Both the position numbers and the translations under genes were made by a program. Of a stretch of 64,000 bases of DNA, positions 34,721-46,445 are shown piece after piece. Below the pieces are notes generated by a model. The model made no database searches, had not been told where the DNA came from, and saw only the letters and a program-made list of their open reading frames with translations. This DNA comes from Sciurus carolinensis (taxonomy: Eukaryota > Chordata > Mammalia > Rodentia > Sciuridae), in NCBI RefSeq assembly GCF_902686445.1, contig NC_062226.1, positions 14,914,001 through 14,978,000 on the forward strand. Reading direction: 5' to 3'. Within the stretch, counting starts at the first letter, position 1. Each line of letters begins with the position of its first letter.

Positions 34721-36039
34721 TTGGTAAACCTTGTCTCCCCACTTAATTGCTGACAGGTTCTCTGCATTTCTCCACTTCATCTTAGAGTTGCAGACAAGAT
34801 TACTTTTCTGCACTTGCAGAGGAAATGTGTTTTTACTTTTGATAGCAGTTAACCTGCCATTTCGTTCTGCAGAGCATAAACCCGTCCACTTCTCAGTGCA
34901 AAGACGATCGCTGCTGATTCATGCCTTTGCCTCCTCACTTGTCTAATCCCATTTCCCCTTCAGGGGAATGAATTTTCTGCCAGATAGTCTTCTTTATAAA
35001 AGCTGTTATATTTGTGATTTTTAATTTTTATGTTTCAGCAAGTTGGGCTCTCTTTTTAAAAGAAACATAAAGCATCAGCATCTCTACTTGGTCCTGAGGA
35101 AAGTTGGAGCACCAAAAATAGTCAAGGAATAAAGCTGAAGTCCCAACTTTCTCAGGAATGAATGCAAGCAGAGGCTTCCCTCTGCTTCTTGGGTCCTCTG
35201 AGCATCAGGAAAGTTGTTTGGTCAGGAGGTTCCTTGCCAGAGAGGATGCTGAGAAACGGGATGTGCAGAGGGTACTCTGTTCTGCACTGAGCATTTGACC
35301 TTGGAGGGGAGGAAGAAACTTTTGCTGTGTCTTGGTTTGCTCTCTAAAATAAGTGAGTTGAACCCAATGATCTTGAAGTTACTCTCAGCTCTTGCATTTT
35401 ATTACATCTCTTGCTGAAAACCTGTCAAAGCCCAAAGGAATTAATTTTAATGATTGGATTCTAGGCATTGTGTGACCATAGGGGGGATAATTGAGAAACA
35501 TGACTGGTGCCTTTTAAATCAATCTACATGGTGACCCCCAACTCTGCCTAATTGCAAAGAGGGGTCCTTCAACCAATCTTCAAATAGAAGGAATCATAAA
35601 TTGGACATGTCCACATCTAGAGGTATATATTAAGTAGAGATGTTTTATTGGGCATAATTGCACATGGGCAGTACAGTAAAAGCTAGCTCACCTGCCATTG
35701 TATAACCAAAACCCTCTATTATCTTGCAAGTCTACTTTCTGCTTTTATGCAAAAGTGAAAAGGAAAAATATATGTCAGCAAGCTGATATCCTGGATTTAT
35801 CTTGAGAAAATAAATTCCATGATGTGCCCTGGGGTCAAATATGGATTCAACTCAATGCCACACACCTTCTGCAACCACTTCCACAGTACAGCAAAGCTCT
35901 GGGAGTAGATTAAAGGATCTGTGAAATTCTGGAATCCTGTTTATTCACCAAAAACAAGCGTAGGGGATCAGCTCTGGTGTTTATCTACAAAGTAATAGCA
36001 CGATAATACTAATAAAGATCAATTCTTCATGATTTCCTT
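34721..36039. other. Unassigned sequence
   Basis: 1.3 kb without a recognisable repeat or exon. Confidence 0.5.
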
Positions 36040-36335
36040 TAAAATTATTGGAAACATTTCACATGCATTCACTTCAGGAACTCTTATAAAGACTCTTTGA
36101 AGTAGGAAAACATTACTCTTTTGCATACAGATGAGAAAGCAAGACTTGGGAGAAAAATAATAACTAGAGCTAAGTTGCTGGATGTTCACAGGTGTGTTTG
36201 AGTTTAATTGCTTTAAGGAACACATGAAGTTGCCATTTTCGTCCCCATTTCACAGATGAGATTGCTGAGTCTCAGCGAGGGTAAGGAGCAAGCTGACGGT
36301 GTATAATTTATAGATAGCGGAACAGGGTTTCACAC
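36040..36335 (-). repeat. Two adjacent MIR fragments
   Basis: 36050-36150 ('GAACTCTTATAAAGACTCTTTGAAGTAGG') and 36225-36330 ('TCCCCATTTCACAGATGAGATTGCTGAGTCTCAGCGAGG') are both antisense MIR blocks. Confidence 0.7.
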
Positions 36336-36849
36336 ACAAGGTCTACTGATGGCACCGATCTGCCCTTCCCCTCTTTCCCATCCTGTCTGGTGACATGCCC
36401 AGGGTTTCACATCGAGTGCCATGATGTCCTGCCAGGAGAACTCGGTTACTGTGCTCCTGTCTGCTCTTCAATAGTGTTTTTTCTTTCTTATACATTGTGT
36501 GCCAAGTCTTTAAAAACCGTAAGGGTCATCCATATAATACACTCTGCAGTTCTCTACCAACCAGAACTTTAAATTTCCTGATCAGACAGCTTACTTTTAA
36601 TGTTATAGAACTCAGTAAAGGCAAAGGAAAACTCAACACGCCTTGGTATCTAGTGTGTTGAGTGTCTCCTCCTTATGTCGTGGTTCCAGCTGTGCAGGAA
36701 ACTTGATGGGGAAAACCCATCCATTGAGATGTCTAGCGCAGCCAACTTAGAACAACTCAGTTCTCCTGGGAGAAGGGAGCAGGGCTGGGGTGGGGTCTTC
36801 ATGCCTCCTCTGCAGCACCAGGTTCCAGATTGCATCTCTCTCATCCTCT
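36336..36849. other. Unassigned sequence
   Basis: No recognisable repeat or exon. The 117-codon plus frame beginning at 36675 runs into the L2 fragment and is not supported as a gene. Confidence 0.45.
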
Positions 36850-37500
36850 CCTTGTTTCCATCTCCATTGCCACATTATCTGGGTCGCCATGACCTCTCTC
36901 CTGAACCATGCTTGTGCTTCTACCAGAGAGTTCTTTTAAAGCACAAATATGCTCATGTCTCTCTCCTGTTTGAATCCTTCTGGAATCTCCCATTGGTGGT
37001 CCAAATCCTTATCCTAACTCATCTCTAGGGACTTGGCTCCCCGGTCCCACTTCCACTTTTGCATTCATTCCCTTCTCTTCATCTTCTTCCTTCCACCTCT
37101 TGAATTTTCCATTTCCTAAGTCCTAGGATAGGCCTCCTCACAAGCTTTCAGATTCTCTTCCCACTGAACTTTTCCATCTCCAAACCCCACTTACACATCC
37201 ATATGCTCAGCCACATTTAAGAAGCTTTCAATTTTAAATGACAAATTCCTTCTTGGAGAAGCATGCCCAGGGCTGTTCCAGGTCTCCCTGGTCTGTGTTT
37301 TCAACCATCTCCATCCTTCCCTGAAGCACTCATCATAATTGTTACTGTTTTATTGTGCATTTATTTATTTGATTGATGCCTGTGGCTCTTCACTAAACTA
37401 AGCTGCGCGTGGTGGAGAAGGGGCCACCTCTGTCTTTCTCAGCTGAGTATCCTTCATTTTGTGTCTGACAATGGTCTTAACATACACCAGCACTTTGATG
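36850..37500 (+). repeat. L2 LINE 3' fragment
   Basis: Long L2 copy in sense order: 'CTCCTGTTTGAATCCTTCTGGAATCTCCC', 'GACAAATTCCTTCTTGGAGAAGCATGCCC', 'CACTAAACTAAGC...GGCCACCTCTGTCTT'. Confidence 0.8.
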
Positions 37501-38869
37501 CCACACTAAGTACTTTTTGGTGGAATGAAGAAATACTCACAGAGTTATGAAACTTGACTTTCACCTTGGTTCACTCCAACCCAGAACACTGCCTCCACCA
37601 CCTCATTTTTGCTCACCACAACTTCTTTTCTTCCAATATGTACACATGGAGCGCCAAGACCCAGTTACTTTGGACTTGACTTTAGCTCTCTTGAAGGTTG
37701 CAATGCAAAAAGGAAACCACTCTTATTACTTACTTTCCTTCCCTCTCCTCAACCCACAATTTTCTCTATCACCCAGTCATTATTAGCATAAGGCATGTGG
37801 CTATAGAAGAAAAAATGTCAATGAGCAGTCCTGTTAAGTATCTGGACTATCAGGTTAGTTTATGGCTATGTAGATAATAAATCAAATAGGTCACACCTAG
37901 AGAAGAGAGCTGCATTTTGAGATGGTGCAAACATTTACAAAAACCTCTGCAAGACAGAGTATTCCCTGATTGAATAGTTATTTTTGCTCTCCTATTTTCT
38001 TTTTCTTTCCAAAGAAAAATGTTTTCAAAACATTTTTACCTTCCTAACAGCCAAAAGGTTGTTAAGCAGCTTCACACATTTTTCCCTCTGGGGCGTTCAT
38101 ATCCACCAAAGTTAATGGATGGAAAATTAATGTTTCTCTCCAAATGTTTCCACAATCACAAAGCAAATAGTTGATTCTGCCAAGATGAGAGTGTAAATCT
38201 GCCCTCAGGAAAAGGCTTCCGTCACCATTATCCACATCATTTAGCTTAAATTCAGACACTGGCCTAATTATTATGATAATGAAGGAAATTTGAATTAAGG
38301 TACCTCAAAGATTATGCTAAGTCTGAAAGTGACCACACCCTGTGATCCACGTCCCTCCCCCTGAGGTGTTTACGCCAGGTAGAGTTGGTTTTACTTGTGT
38401 AAAACACAATTTGTTGTCTCAGTGGTGCTTTCCAAATATTGTGACTCAAGTCAACACAAGTTGAAATACTTTCTAGGCGAGTAAAATGCTTTAATTAGGA
38501 ATCACTTTCCAAGAACTAGATTGCAACTGCAGCCCATATGTCCACAGAATGAATGGACAGTTACCAATTTATGCATTAGAGTCCTGTTTATGCTTCTGTT
38601 TTTAAGGACCAATATTCAATTGGTGTTTATTACAAGGGAGAGCACATCAAAGTGTCCCCTGAGTAAAATGCAAGATATGAGGAGTCTAAAATTTGCAAAT
38701 AGATTCCTATTTAATCAACTGGTAGAAAAGCCGTACTCACACAAAGTATAATGAGAATAATTGAAGTGTAATTAGGATTTCTGCAGGAGGATGGGTGTGT
38801 GGAAGGATTATCACATGCCCTGGACATTATTCTATTTATGCAAAATTAAATTAATATTATTTGTAATCA
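37501..38869. other. Unassigned sequence, partly AT-rich
   Basis: No exon or repeat supported. The part from 38480 to 38770 is AT-rich with two TAATTAGGA motifs at its ends and could be a conserved non-coding block; this is a guess. Confidence 0.4.
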
Positions 38870-39115
38870 GAAATTGTAATTCTATATTTTGTGTTGTACA
38901 ATATAGTGTTTTGACATATGTATACAATATGTAATGATTAAATCAAGGTAATTAACATACCCATCACCTCATTTATCAATCTCAATCCAAACTTGTCTCA
39001 GGAGAGATTCTTTAGACAATAGTTGATAAATCAAACTTACCCAGAACCCTTTCCCAATTCATTTCTCCTTTCAAGAAAATACTAATGCCACCCTCATAGC
39101 AAAACTTTTAGATGA
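38870..39115 (+). mobile_element. Old L1 3' UTR fragment
   Basis: 'TTTTGACATATGTATACAATATGTAATGATTAAATCAAGGTAATTAACATACCCATCACCTC' is a well-known L1M 3' UTR block. Confidence 0.75.
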
Positions 39116-39159
39116 GTTGAATAACTTGGTTTTTTGTCCATAATGTTTTTTTTCTATTT

Positions 39160-39370
39160 TTTACAGACTGCATTTTGATTCATTGTACACAAATGGGGTA
39201 CATCATTTCGTTTCTATGGTTGTGACATTGTAGTTCATACCATTCATGGTAATCATACATGTACATAGGGTCATGATGTCTGTCTCATTCCACCGTTTTT
39301 CATATCCCCCTTCTCATTTCCTTCTATGTAATCTAAAGTTTCTCCATTCTCCATAATGGTTTTTGATTCT
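39160..39370 (-). mobile_element. L1 3' end, severely 5'-truncated
   Basis: Antisense sciurid L1 3' UTR only ('TGATTCATTGTACACAAATGGGG', 'CATACATGTACATAGGGTCATGATG'), more diverged than the full-length copy. Confidence 0.7.
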
Positions 39371-39739
39371 ATTGTTTTCCATGACATTTCAAAATTTAAA
39401 ATGATAATAAGACAGCCATGCTAATCAAAGTAATTCATCCCTTAGATTTTATTCCCTATAGAGGAAAGCACCTTTTGTAACCTACTAGAGTTTATGTCTG
39501 GCTTCCAGCATAGAAAACACATCTATTTAACTGAACAAGTCTAATTCAATAAGCTGGCAAGAGAAAGAGCAAAGGGAAGGTCTGTGTATACATATGCCCA
39601 ATAAGAGTCAGAGCCGTCTGATCTGAGAAGGGGAGTAGTGGACAATTCATGGCTCAATTTACTGGACTATCATAACTAATATGAGTCTTCATGGGATCAT
39701 TTAGGTTCCACCTCTGTGTCTTTGTTTGCACCATTTTTT

Positions 39740-40475
39740 AATTTTTAATTTATTTATTTTGCTTCATTGTAAACAAATGGTGTACAACTTGTTTCGCTGG
39801 TTGAAGTAGAGGCATACTATTTGTGTAATCATACATTTACATAGGGCAATGATATTTGATTCATTATGTTATTTTTCCCTTCCCCCCACCTCTCCCACCC
39901 CTCTTCTTCCTCTATACCCTCCATCCTTCCTCCATTCTTGCCTCCCTCACACCCCCACATTATGTATCAGCATCCGCTTATCAGTGAGATCATTCATCCT
40001 TTGGTTTTTTGGAGATTGGCTTATCTCATTTAGCATAATATTCTCCAGTTCCATCCATTTGCCTGCAAATGACATAATTTTATTCTTCTTTATGGCTGAG
40101 TAATAATCCATTGTGTGTATATATATATCACAGTTTCTTTATCCATTCATCTATTGAAGGGCATCTAGGTTGGTTCCACAATCCGGCTATTGTGAATTGA
40201 GGAGCTATGAACATTGATGTGGCTGCATCTCTGTAGTATGCTGATTTTAAGTCCTTTGGGTATAAACTGAGGAGTGGGATAGCTGGGTCAAATGGAGGTT
40301 CCATTCCAAGTTTTCTAAGGAATCTCCACACTGCTTTCCAGAGTGGCTGCACTAATTTGCAACCCCACCAGCAATGTATGAGTGTACGTTTTATCCCACA
40401 TCCTCACCAACACCTACTGTTACCTGTATTCTTGATAATCACCATTCTAATTGGGGTGAGATGGAATTTTATTGT
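39740..40475 (-). mobile_element. 5'-truncated sciurid L1
   Basis: Antisense 3' UTR followed by about 480 bp of ORF2 C-terminus (open minus frame 40128-40352 shows [17 protein letters not shown]). It breaks off at 'GGTGAGATGGAATTTTA' near 40475. ATTTTTTAA at both flanks may be the target-site duplication. Its G-rich 3' UTR tract lacks the telomere-like hexamers of the full-length copy. Confidence 0.88.
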
Positions 40476-40634
40476 AAGATTTTTTAAATTTTGAGGTGGT
40501 ATGAACAGAAATGAAGCTAATTATTGGAATATTCATGTTATAGCAAACTATTAGACACAATGCAAAAAGTATCATATTAGGAACTGTGGGTAATACAGAT
40601 GGTTATTGTGCTTCATTTCCTTATTTATTATTTT

Positions 40635-40830
40635 AAAGTAACTTGACTTTTATTTTTTATTTATTTAATTGTTTCATTTTAGTTATACATAACAGTGGAA
40701 TTCATTTTGATTTAATTACATCAGCATGGGATACATCTTATTCTAGTTAGGACCCCATTCTTATGGATGTACATGATGGTGAGATTCACTATGGTTATTC
40801 ATGTAAGTACATAGGAGAATTATTTTTGAT
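40635..40830 (-). mobile_element. L1 3' UTR fragment
   Basis: 'TTTTAGTTATACATAACAGTGGAATTCATTTTGA' and 'TGGATGTACATGATGGTGAGATTCAC' resemble an older sciurid L1 3' UTR in antisense. Confidence 0.6.
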
Positions 40831-41399
40831 TAAGTACTTGCTATCTTTAAGAAACATGCAGTAAAATAGGAAGTATGAAATAAATACCATGAATATGTAG
40901 TTGACAAAATAAAACATAATAGATGTATATGACTGTGTTTTTAAATTACTACGAAATTTTGAATAAAAAGAAATCTTATTTAGCCAAAGAATGTAGGGGT
41001 CATAATGAAGGAGTTACTTTTTGAGTCAGGCCTCAAACTATGTATTTGGAAGGGTATCTGTCTTTAAAAATCAAAAACAAAAACAAATACAAAACAGTAA
41101 AAACTAAAACATCACAAACAAGGCCCCTATGTTAGGAAATGCAAGATGTAGGGTCATAGTCACTGTAGTTTCAGTGAAACAAAATGGGAAATTAAATTGA
41201 AAGTCTAGGTTGGTGAAAGTTAAATGACAGTTTTCAATGCTGAGTTAAGGAATTTGAACTTCATGCTTCAGTCAATTGAATAGTAATAGAATAATTGGAA
41301 AAACTGTATGAAAAGATCAATTGAGTATTGCTGTTAAATATGGATTAGAATGGACAGTCTAGAAACACAAATCTATGTTAGGACACAACAGAAAAGGAA
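40831..41399. other. Unassigned sequence
   Basis: AT-rich; no gene or clear repeat. Confidence 0.5.
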
Positions 41400-41590
41400 A
41401 TTAATATGTATTGAAGTCCTACTATGCACGTGCTAGGAGGTTGGATAATCCCTTTGCAGTTAACCACTCATCTATGTCTCCCAACAAAACTTAGTTTTAT
41501 TCCAACCCCATTTTTATTTCTAGGGCAAGTTAGCTGACACGAGAATTCACACCAGAATTTAACAGCTGATGTTAGAACTCACATTGGTAG
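41400..41590 (-). repeat. MIR-like fragment
   Basis: 'TTGAAGTCCTACTATGCACGTGCTAGGAGG' opening, then 'GGGCAAGTTAGCTGACAC', consistent with diverged antisense MIR. Confidence 0.5.
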
Positions 41591-42110
41591 AGTTTCTTAG
41601 TTTGAGTTTCTTCTACTGAATACATTTAATGCTAGAAAAGAGGCAAGAGGAAAGAGGAACTGCACCCAAAATGAGGTAGAAACATAGGGAAGGGCATGGG
41701 AAGATTCTTTTGTGAAATGAAGATGCTCCCCCACTTTGGAGCCAGATACAACCACTAGCCAATAAAATGTGGTAAAGAGAAGTATGTCCACTTACCCCTG
41801 TGGGTACTAAAATCTAAGTCATGAATTGTTTTGCTTAGCATGAGCACACCTTATGGAGTTGCATGAAAAGGACTTGACACTTGTTTAGATGTGAGAGAAG
41901 GAAGTGAAGAATAACTTAATAACTTTCTGGCAATAAAATGAGTATTCAAAGGAGGGAAGCACACACACAAGGCAGGTGAGAAATAGAGAAAGACACCAGA
42001 AGTTTCAAAGAAATAAGGTAAGTCATACTCTCAGCTAGCTGAAAAGACCTCGAGTGGAAAGAGTTGGAAAGAGGTGGTGGATTAACAATGGTGTATTGTG
42101 GCTAAAGAGA
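41591..42110. other. Unassigned sequence
   Basis: No supported gene; the minus frame at 41597-41791 has no domain. Confidence 0.5.
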
Positions 42111-42127
42111 AAAAAAAAAAAAAAAAA
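42111..42127 (+). repeat. Poly(A) tract, 17 A
   Basis: Homopolymer A run about 30 bp before the B1-ID SINE. Confidence 0.95.
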
Positions 42128-42157
42128 CAAGAACAAAAACAAAGGAAAAATCTTCTG

Positions 42158-42350
42158 AACCAGGCACAATGGGACATGCCCGTGGTGCCAGCAACTCAGG
42201 CTGAGTTGGGATGATCACAAGTTCGAGGTCAGAATGGGCAATTTGGTGAGACCCTGTTTCAAAAACAAAGTATAAAAGGGCTGGGGATGTAGCTCAGTGG
42301 AAGAACATCCCTGAATTTAATTGCTACTACCACAGGAAAAAAAGAAAAAA
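42158..42350 (+). mobile_element. B1-ID composite SINE
   Basis: B1-like part ('CCAGGCACAATGGGACATGCCCGTGGTGCCAGCAACTCAGGC') joined to the ID part ('GGGCTGGGGATGTAGCTCAGTGG'). The B box is decayed. No clear target-site duplication. Confidence 0.85.
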
Positions 42351-43144
42351 ACATTAGGGGTCACAATCCCTAGTGTCAAAGCTTCAGAGTTCACAATTGT
42401 AAGAAAATAATTGTTACTGTTGCAACTGGATGCCTCTCTTAGGGGGCTTTTTCAATGTTCAATGACACCATGTAGAGATTCCAATTTCTGGGAGGCAAAC
42501 ATAGTAAAATAATTTTGAAAACTTATTAAAAATCACTAATTGCTTAACAGGAATATGAGGAGTATGCCATTCCATGGACTTTAAATACTAGCCAAATTTC
42601 TACTGGAAAAAGACAGCATTGCATTCATTTTTAGATGTTCCTGATGGAAGGCCAGCTGCTGTCCATGGTGCTAAAAGAGTCATCTGGCATTATAATGTTG
42701 CAGCAATATGACCCGTATAGTTGGAGTGAATTAGGTGTTTCATTACATGCCTCTATTTGGGGGATTTATTTTTCACTGAGATGAGATTTTTCATATATAT
42801 TTCCCATCTGGAAGGTTTTTTTCAAACTCCCCAATGGTTAACATCAAGAAAGCAATTGCTTTTTTTTTTTTTTCAAAAAAATTTTTTAAAGAAATCCCTT
42901 GAAACATGAGTATAAGAAATCAAGGTGAGGCAAAAACAGAAAATAGAAGACATGTTGAAAAGGTTATACAATCCTTTCTTCTTTAAAAATACCTGAAACT
43001 GTAAATGCTCTATTCAGCTGTACCCCTCCCAGTAGCTTTCTCACAGTTAAAATGACTTATGGAATGCACGTATTCTATTGAAGATCCTAATTAAGAAGTG
43101 AAATGGAAGAAATAGAATATAGTCATTATAAATTATCCTAAACT
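42351..43144. other. Unassigned sequence
   Basis: Contains a T run near 42861-42873. The start (42355-42410, 'GGTCACAATCCCTAGTGTCAAAGC') has some likeness to the 43690-43790 motif. No gene. Confidence 0.45.
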
Positions 43145-43380
43145 ATTTTTCCATTTTTATCGGTGCATGATAATTGTACTCAATGGTGGGGACTTGTTGT
43201 TACGTACTCGTACCTGCACACATATAACAGTACAATTTGGCCATATCATTCCCTAGTATTTCCCCTTTCCCTCTCCTCCTCCCTCTCCTGGTCCCTTTCC
43301 TTGACTGATCTCCCTTTGGTTTTCATGAGATTCTGCCTGCCTCTTTCTCTTTCTCTTTCTCCTTCCTATCACAAACTATT
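43145..43380 (-). mobile_element. L1 3' UTR-like fragment
   Basis: 'TTTTTATCGGTGCATGATAATTGTACTCAATGGTGGGG' followed by a C/T-rich tract, consistent with an antisense rodent L1 3' UTR. Confidence 0.55.
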
Positions 43381-43689
43381 AAAATGGTTGATGAGAGAAC
43401 CTTACTCATATTTCTCATGTGATTCTTTTTAAAATGCATTTGTGGATCACGGGAGGAACACATGGCTCTGTGATCTTATCCCTGAGACATTGCTGATGAA
43501 GGCAACATAGCTACACTTCAAGGTCACATAGGAAGGGTTTTTGGGAGAGTTGCCAAAGACTTTGCAAGTTTAGATCGAATAAATCACAAAAACATTTTTC
43601 CACTTGAAAATTCAGCAGCTTGATGAAATTAGAACACTACATTCATTAGGAGCAGTGCCAATCACAATCCCAAAAGACAGTCTTGAATG

Positions 43690-43800
43690 CCATAATGACA
43701 AATGTTGAAACCCCTAAAGATCAAAATCCCTAAAGTCTAAAAAATCCCCCAAAATCACAATGCTGAAAGATTCAAACCCTGAATGTTGAAGTGTTAAAAA
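43690..43800 (+). repeat. Degenerate tandem motif, about 14-15 bp
   Basis: Variants of 'ATCAAAATCCCTAAAG' repeat several times (AAACCCCTAAAG, AAAATCCCTAAAG, AAAATCCCCCAAAA, TTCAAACCCTGAATG). It adjoins the transposase-like fossil and could be a subterminal repeat. Confidence 0.5.
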
Positions 43801-43899
43801 CTGAAATCATGAAGACAGTGATTCCCATGGAAGAAGGGTTTGTCAGTTGGGTAGAAGGTTGAATTCAGGGAAAGGGACTGACCACAAAAACGATGAAAA

Positions 43900-44290
43900 C
43901 TTTGTTTAAAAATGCATCATTTGTCTGCATCAAAATTCCTTCCCGCTGATGAAATTCTAGAAGATTTTAATGAATTAAAGTCACATTTGTTTGTAGAAGA
44001 GGGCAAGGTTACCTGAATCGTTTGAAAATAGTTATGTGGATCATAGGATAAGAAGACACCTAACCAACAGAGTTGCTACTGGATCGCTAGTGTTATTCCA
44101 CCAAATGTATTGTCTGTATGTGAGTGCTTGGAAAGAGTAACTCTGGGTAGAAAACAAAGACCAATGTACTCTCCAGGAGGATTAATGCCCCAAAAGAAAA
44201 AAGGCAGCTATTCACCACTATGCAAGACTTCAAAATACAGTTAATGATTGTGAAGTTCGGCCAGCTCTGACAGACTAGTTCTGTGCAATT
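43900..44290 (+). pseudogene. Fossil MULE/FLYWCH-type DNA transposase fragment
   Basis: Conceptual translation in two plus frames gives, in order, ASKFLPADEILEDFNELK (about 43928-43981), FENSYVDHRIRRHLTNRVAT (about 44021-44080) and PPNVLSVCECLERVTLG (about 44099-44149). These follow the C-terminal part of MULE-type transposases often found with FLYWCH domains: a helix ending in EDFNEL, then FEN.Y(V/I)G.RRR, then a PP..W..Y motif. At least one frameshift and several stops separate them, so it is dead. The Ricksha family is a MULE known in mammals and could be the source. The match is from memory and was not searched. Confidence 0.45.
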
Positions 44291-44999
44291 GCCCGTAATC
44301 TATTCTATTCATAAACTTATTCATATGTCAAATTTTCTTTTTCCATTGTTCCTGTTTTTCCCACTACTGTTTTAAATTTTGTCAGCATTTTTGTTTATTA
44401 ATTCTAAGTATTTCATCCTACCCATATCATTTACAAGACTGGAGGTATAAATTATGACAAGACTTGTAGAGAGCTCTGGTTTGTTTTATGTATTTTTGCA
44501 AACTTGACTCCATGAAAGTGCATTACTTTCAAAATGTTAACTTTGTGTGCAAGTGTTGTGCATGCACATAAAAATGCTAAAACTTCTTAATAAATGAGAG
44601 GTATTCTTTTTTGCATTTGGGAAAGGTAGCATTTCTGGAGATCTCAGTTCTTTGGGTGACTGCATGTTTCGAAGTGCCTCATTGTGGTTTTTGATGATGA
44701 TGTTGTCCATCAAAGTATTACAGATGACCATAGTTATAAAGCTGGATGCACACCATTTTAACAATAGTAACATGCATTTATACATTTTCCTTTTGGGCAT
44801 ATTTCTTTATGTGTGCAGTTTATCTGCTTATATTGTGATTCTTATGCAACAACTGTCATAATCCTGAGTGTTTATGCTCACAACAATAGGGACGTTATTG
44901 CCTATTTTATTAGGTAAAGTGATCTATGACGTGTTCTGTTGTTTTTTTCTCAAATAAATTCCTCTTTAAGTAATGTAAATGGATGTCCTCTAAAGAATT
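44291..44999. other. Unassigned sequence
   Basis: AT-rich. The overlapping frames at 44537-44861 have no domain. This may be the remainder of the DNA transposon fossil. Confidence 0.4.
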
Positions 45000-45315
45000 T
45001 TTAATTGAGTTTATTTTAACTGATAGGTAAAATATAAAATTGTACTTATTAATGGGATGATGTTATGTTTTGATATATGTATACATTGAATAATGAAATC
45101 AAACATAGGTATCTCCTCCAATAGTTATCACTTCTTCATGTTGAAAATATTCAAAATCCTTTCTTCTAGTTTTTTGAGAAATACAGTATACAATCACTAT
45201 CTATAGTCACCCTAGCTAACTAGAACTTAGTACCCACTGATCCTGCCTCCCTAGTCCTGCCTCCCTGTTCTCCCCACAGCCTCTGGTCTAGTCTACTCTT
45301 AATTTCTATGAGGTA

Positions 45316-45320
<5 letters not shown>

Positions 45321-45391
<71 letters not shown>
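45321..45391. repeat. (CTTT)n microsatellite, SINE tail
   Basis: About 17 CTTT units. On the minus strand this is an (AAAG)n tail of the adjoining SINE, so the satellite probably grew from the SINE poly(A) tail. Confidence 0.92.
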
Positions 45392-45392
<1 letters not shown>

Positions 45393-45427
45393 TTTCCATT
45401 TTCCTTTTCTTCTCTTTTCTTTTCAAT

Positions 45428-45600
45428 GTCTGTACTGGGGATTAAACCCAGACACACTCTACCACTCCCCGTTCCTTTTAACCTTTTATTTCAAGATGTG
45501 GTCTTACTAAATGGCCAGGGCTGTCCTCAAACTTGTGATTCTCCTGCCTCGATCTTCTGAGCTGTTGGAATTACAAGCATGCACCACCACATCTGGTTTA
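45428..45600 (-). mobile_element. B1-ID composite SINE
   Basis: Antisense ID part ('ACTGGGGATTAAACCCAG'), then antisense B1 ('TCCTCAAACTTGTGATTCTCCTGCCTCGATCTTCTGAGCTG', 'ATTACAAGCATGCACCACCACA'). Confidence 0.88.
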
Positions 45601-46202
45601 TCCATAGTAATGAGATCATGTGAAACTTGTCTTTCTATGTCTGGCTTGTTTTGCTTAATATAATGATCTCCAGTTCAGTTCATGTTGTCACAAATGACAG
45701 TATTTCATTCTTTTTAATGGCTGAATAGTATTCCATTGTGTATATACCACATTTTCTTTACAAATAATCAGTCGATGGATGCTCAAATGATTCCCATTTC
45801 CTGATTATTATGAATAATGCTGCAATGTACATGAAAATGCAGATATCTTATTGACATACTAATTTCATTTCCTTTGGAAACATACCCAGCAGAGGGATTG
45901 CTGGATCATATGGTTGTTCTAGTTTTTTTTTTGAGAAACCTCCATACCATTTTCCATACGGTTGTACTAATTTTCATTCCTGCCAATGGTGTGTACAGGG
46001 TTCCCTTTTCTCCATAGCCATTCTTTCTAGCATGAGGTGATATCTCATGGTTTTGACTGGCAACATTAAACACTTTTCATAACTTTGTTGGCAATTTGTA
46101 TGTCTTCTTTTGAAAAATGTTTTCTTGGATCCATTGACCATTTTTATATGAGGTTATTTGTTTGCTTGTTTTTGCTATTGAAATTTTGAAGTTCTTCATT
46201 TT

Positions 46203-46240
<38 letters not shown>
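46203..46240. repeat. (TTTA)n microsatellite, SINE tail
   Basis: Nine to ten ATTT units directly at the 3' end of the antisense SINE at 46241. Confidence 0.92.
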
Positions 46241-46241
<1 letters not shown>

Positions 46242-46445
46242 GGTACCAGAGATTGAACTCAGGGACATTCTGCCACTGAACCACATCCCCAACCCTATTT
46301 CTTTTTTTTGTATTTTATTTAGAGACAGGGTCTCACTGAGTGGCTTAGCACCTCACTTTTGCAGAGTCTGACTTTGAACTCCAGATCCTCCTGCTTCATC
46401 CTCCCAAACCACTGGGATTACAGGCATGTGACACCATGCCTGACC
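46241..46445 (-). mobile_element. B1-ID composite SINE
   Basis: 'GGTACCAGAGATTGAACTCAGGG..ACCACATCCCCAACCC' (antisense ID) and 'AGAGACAGGGTCTCACTGAGT...CTGGGATTACAGGCATG' (antisense B1), inserted in the old L1. Confidence 0.9.
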
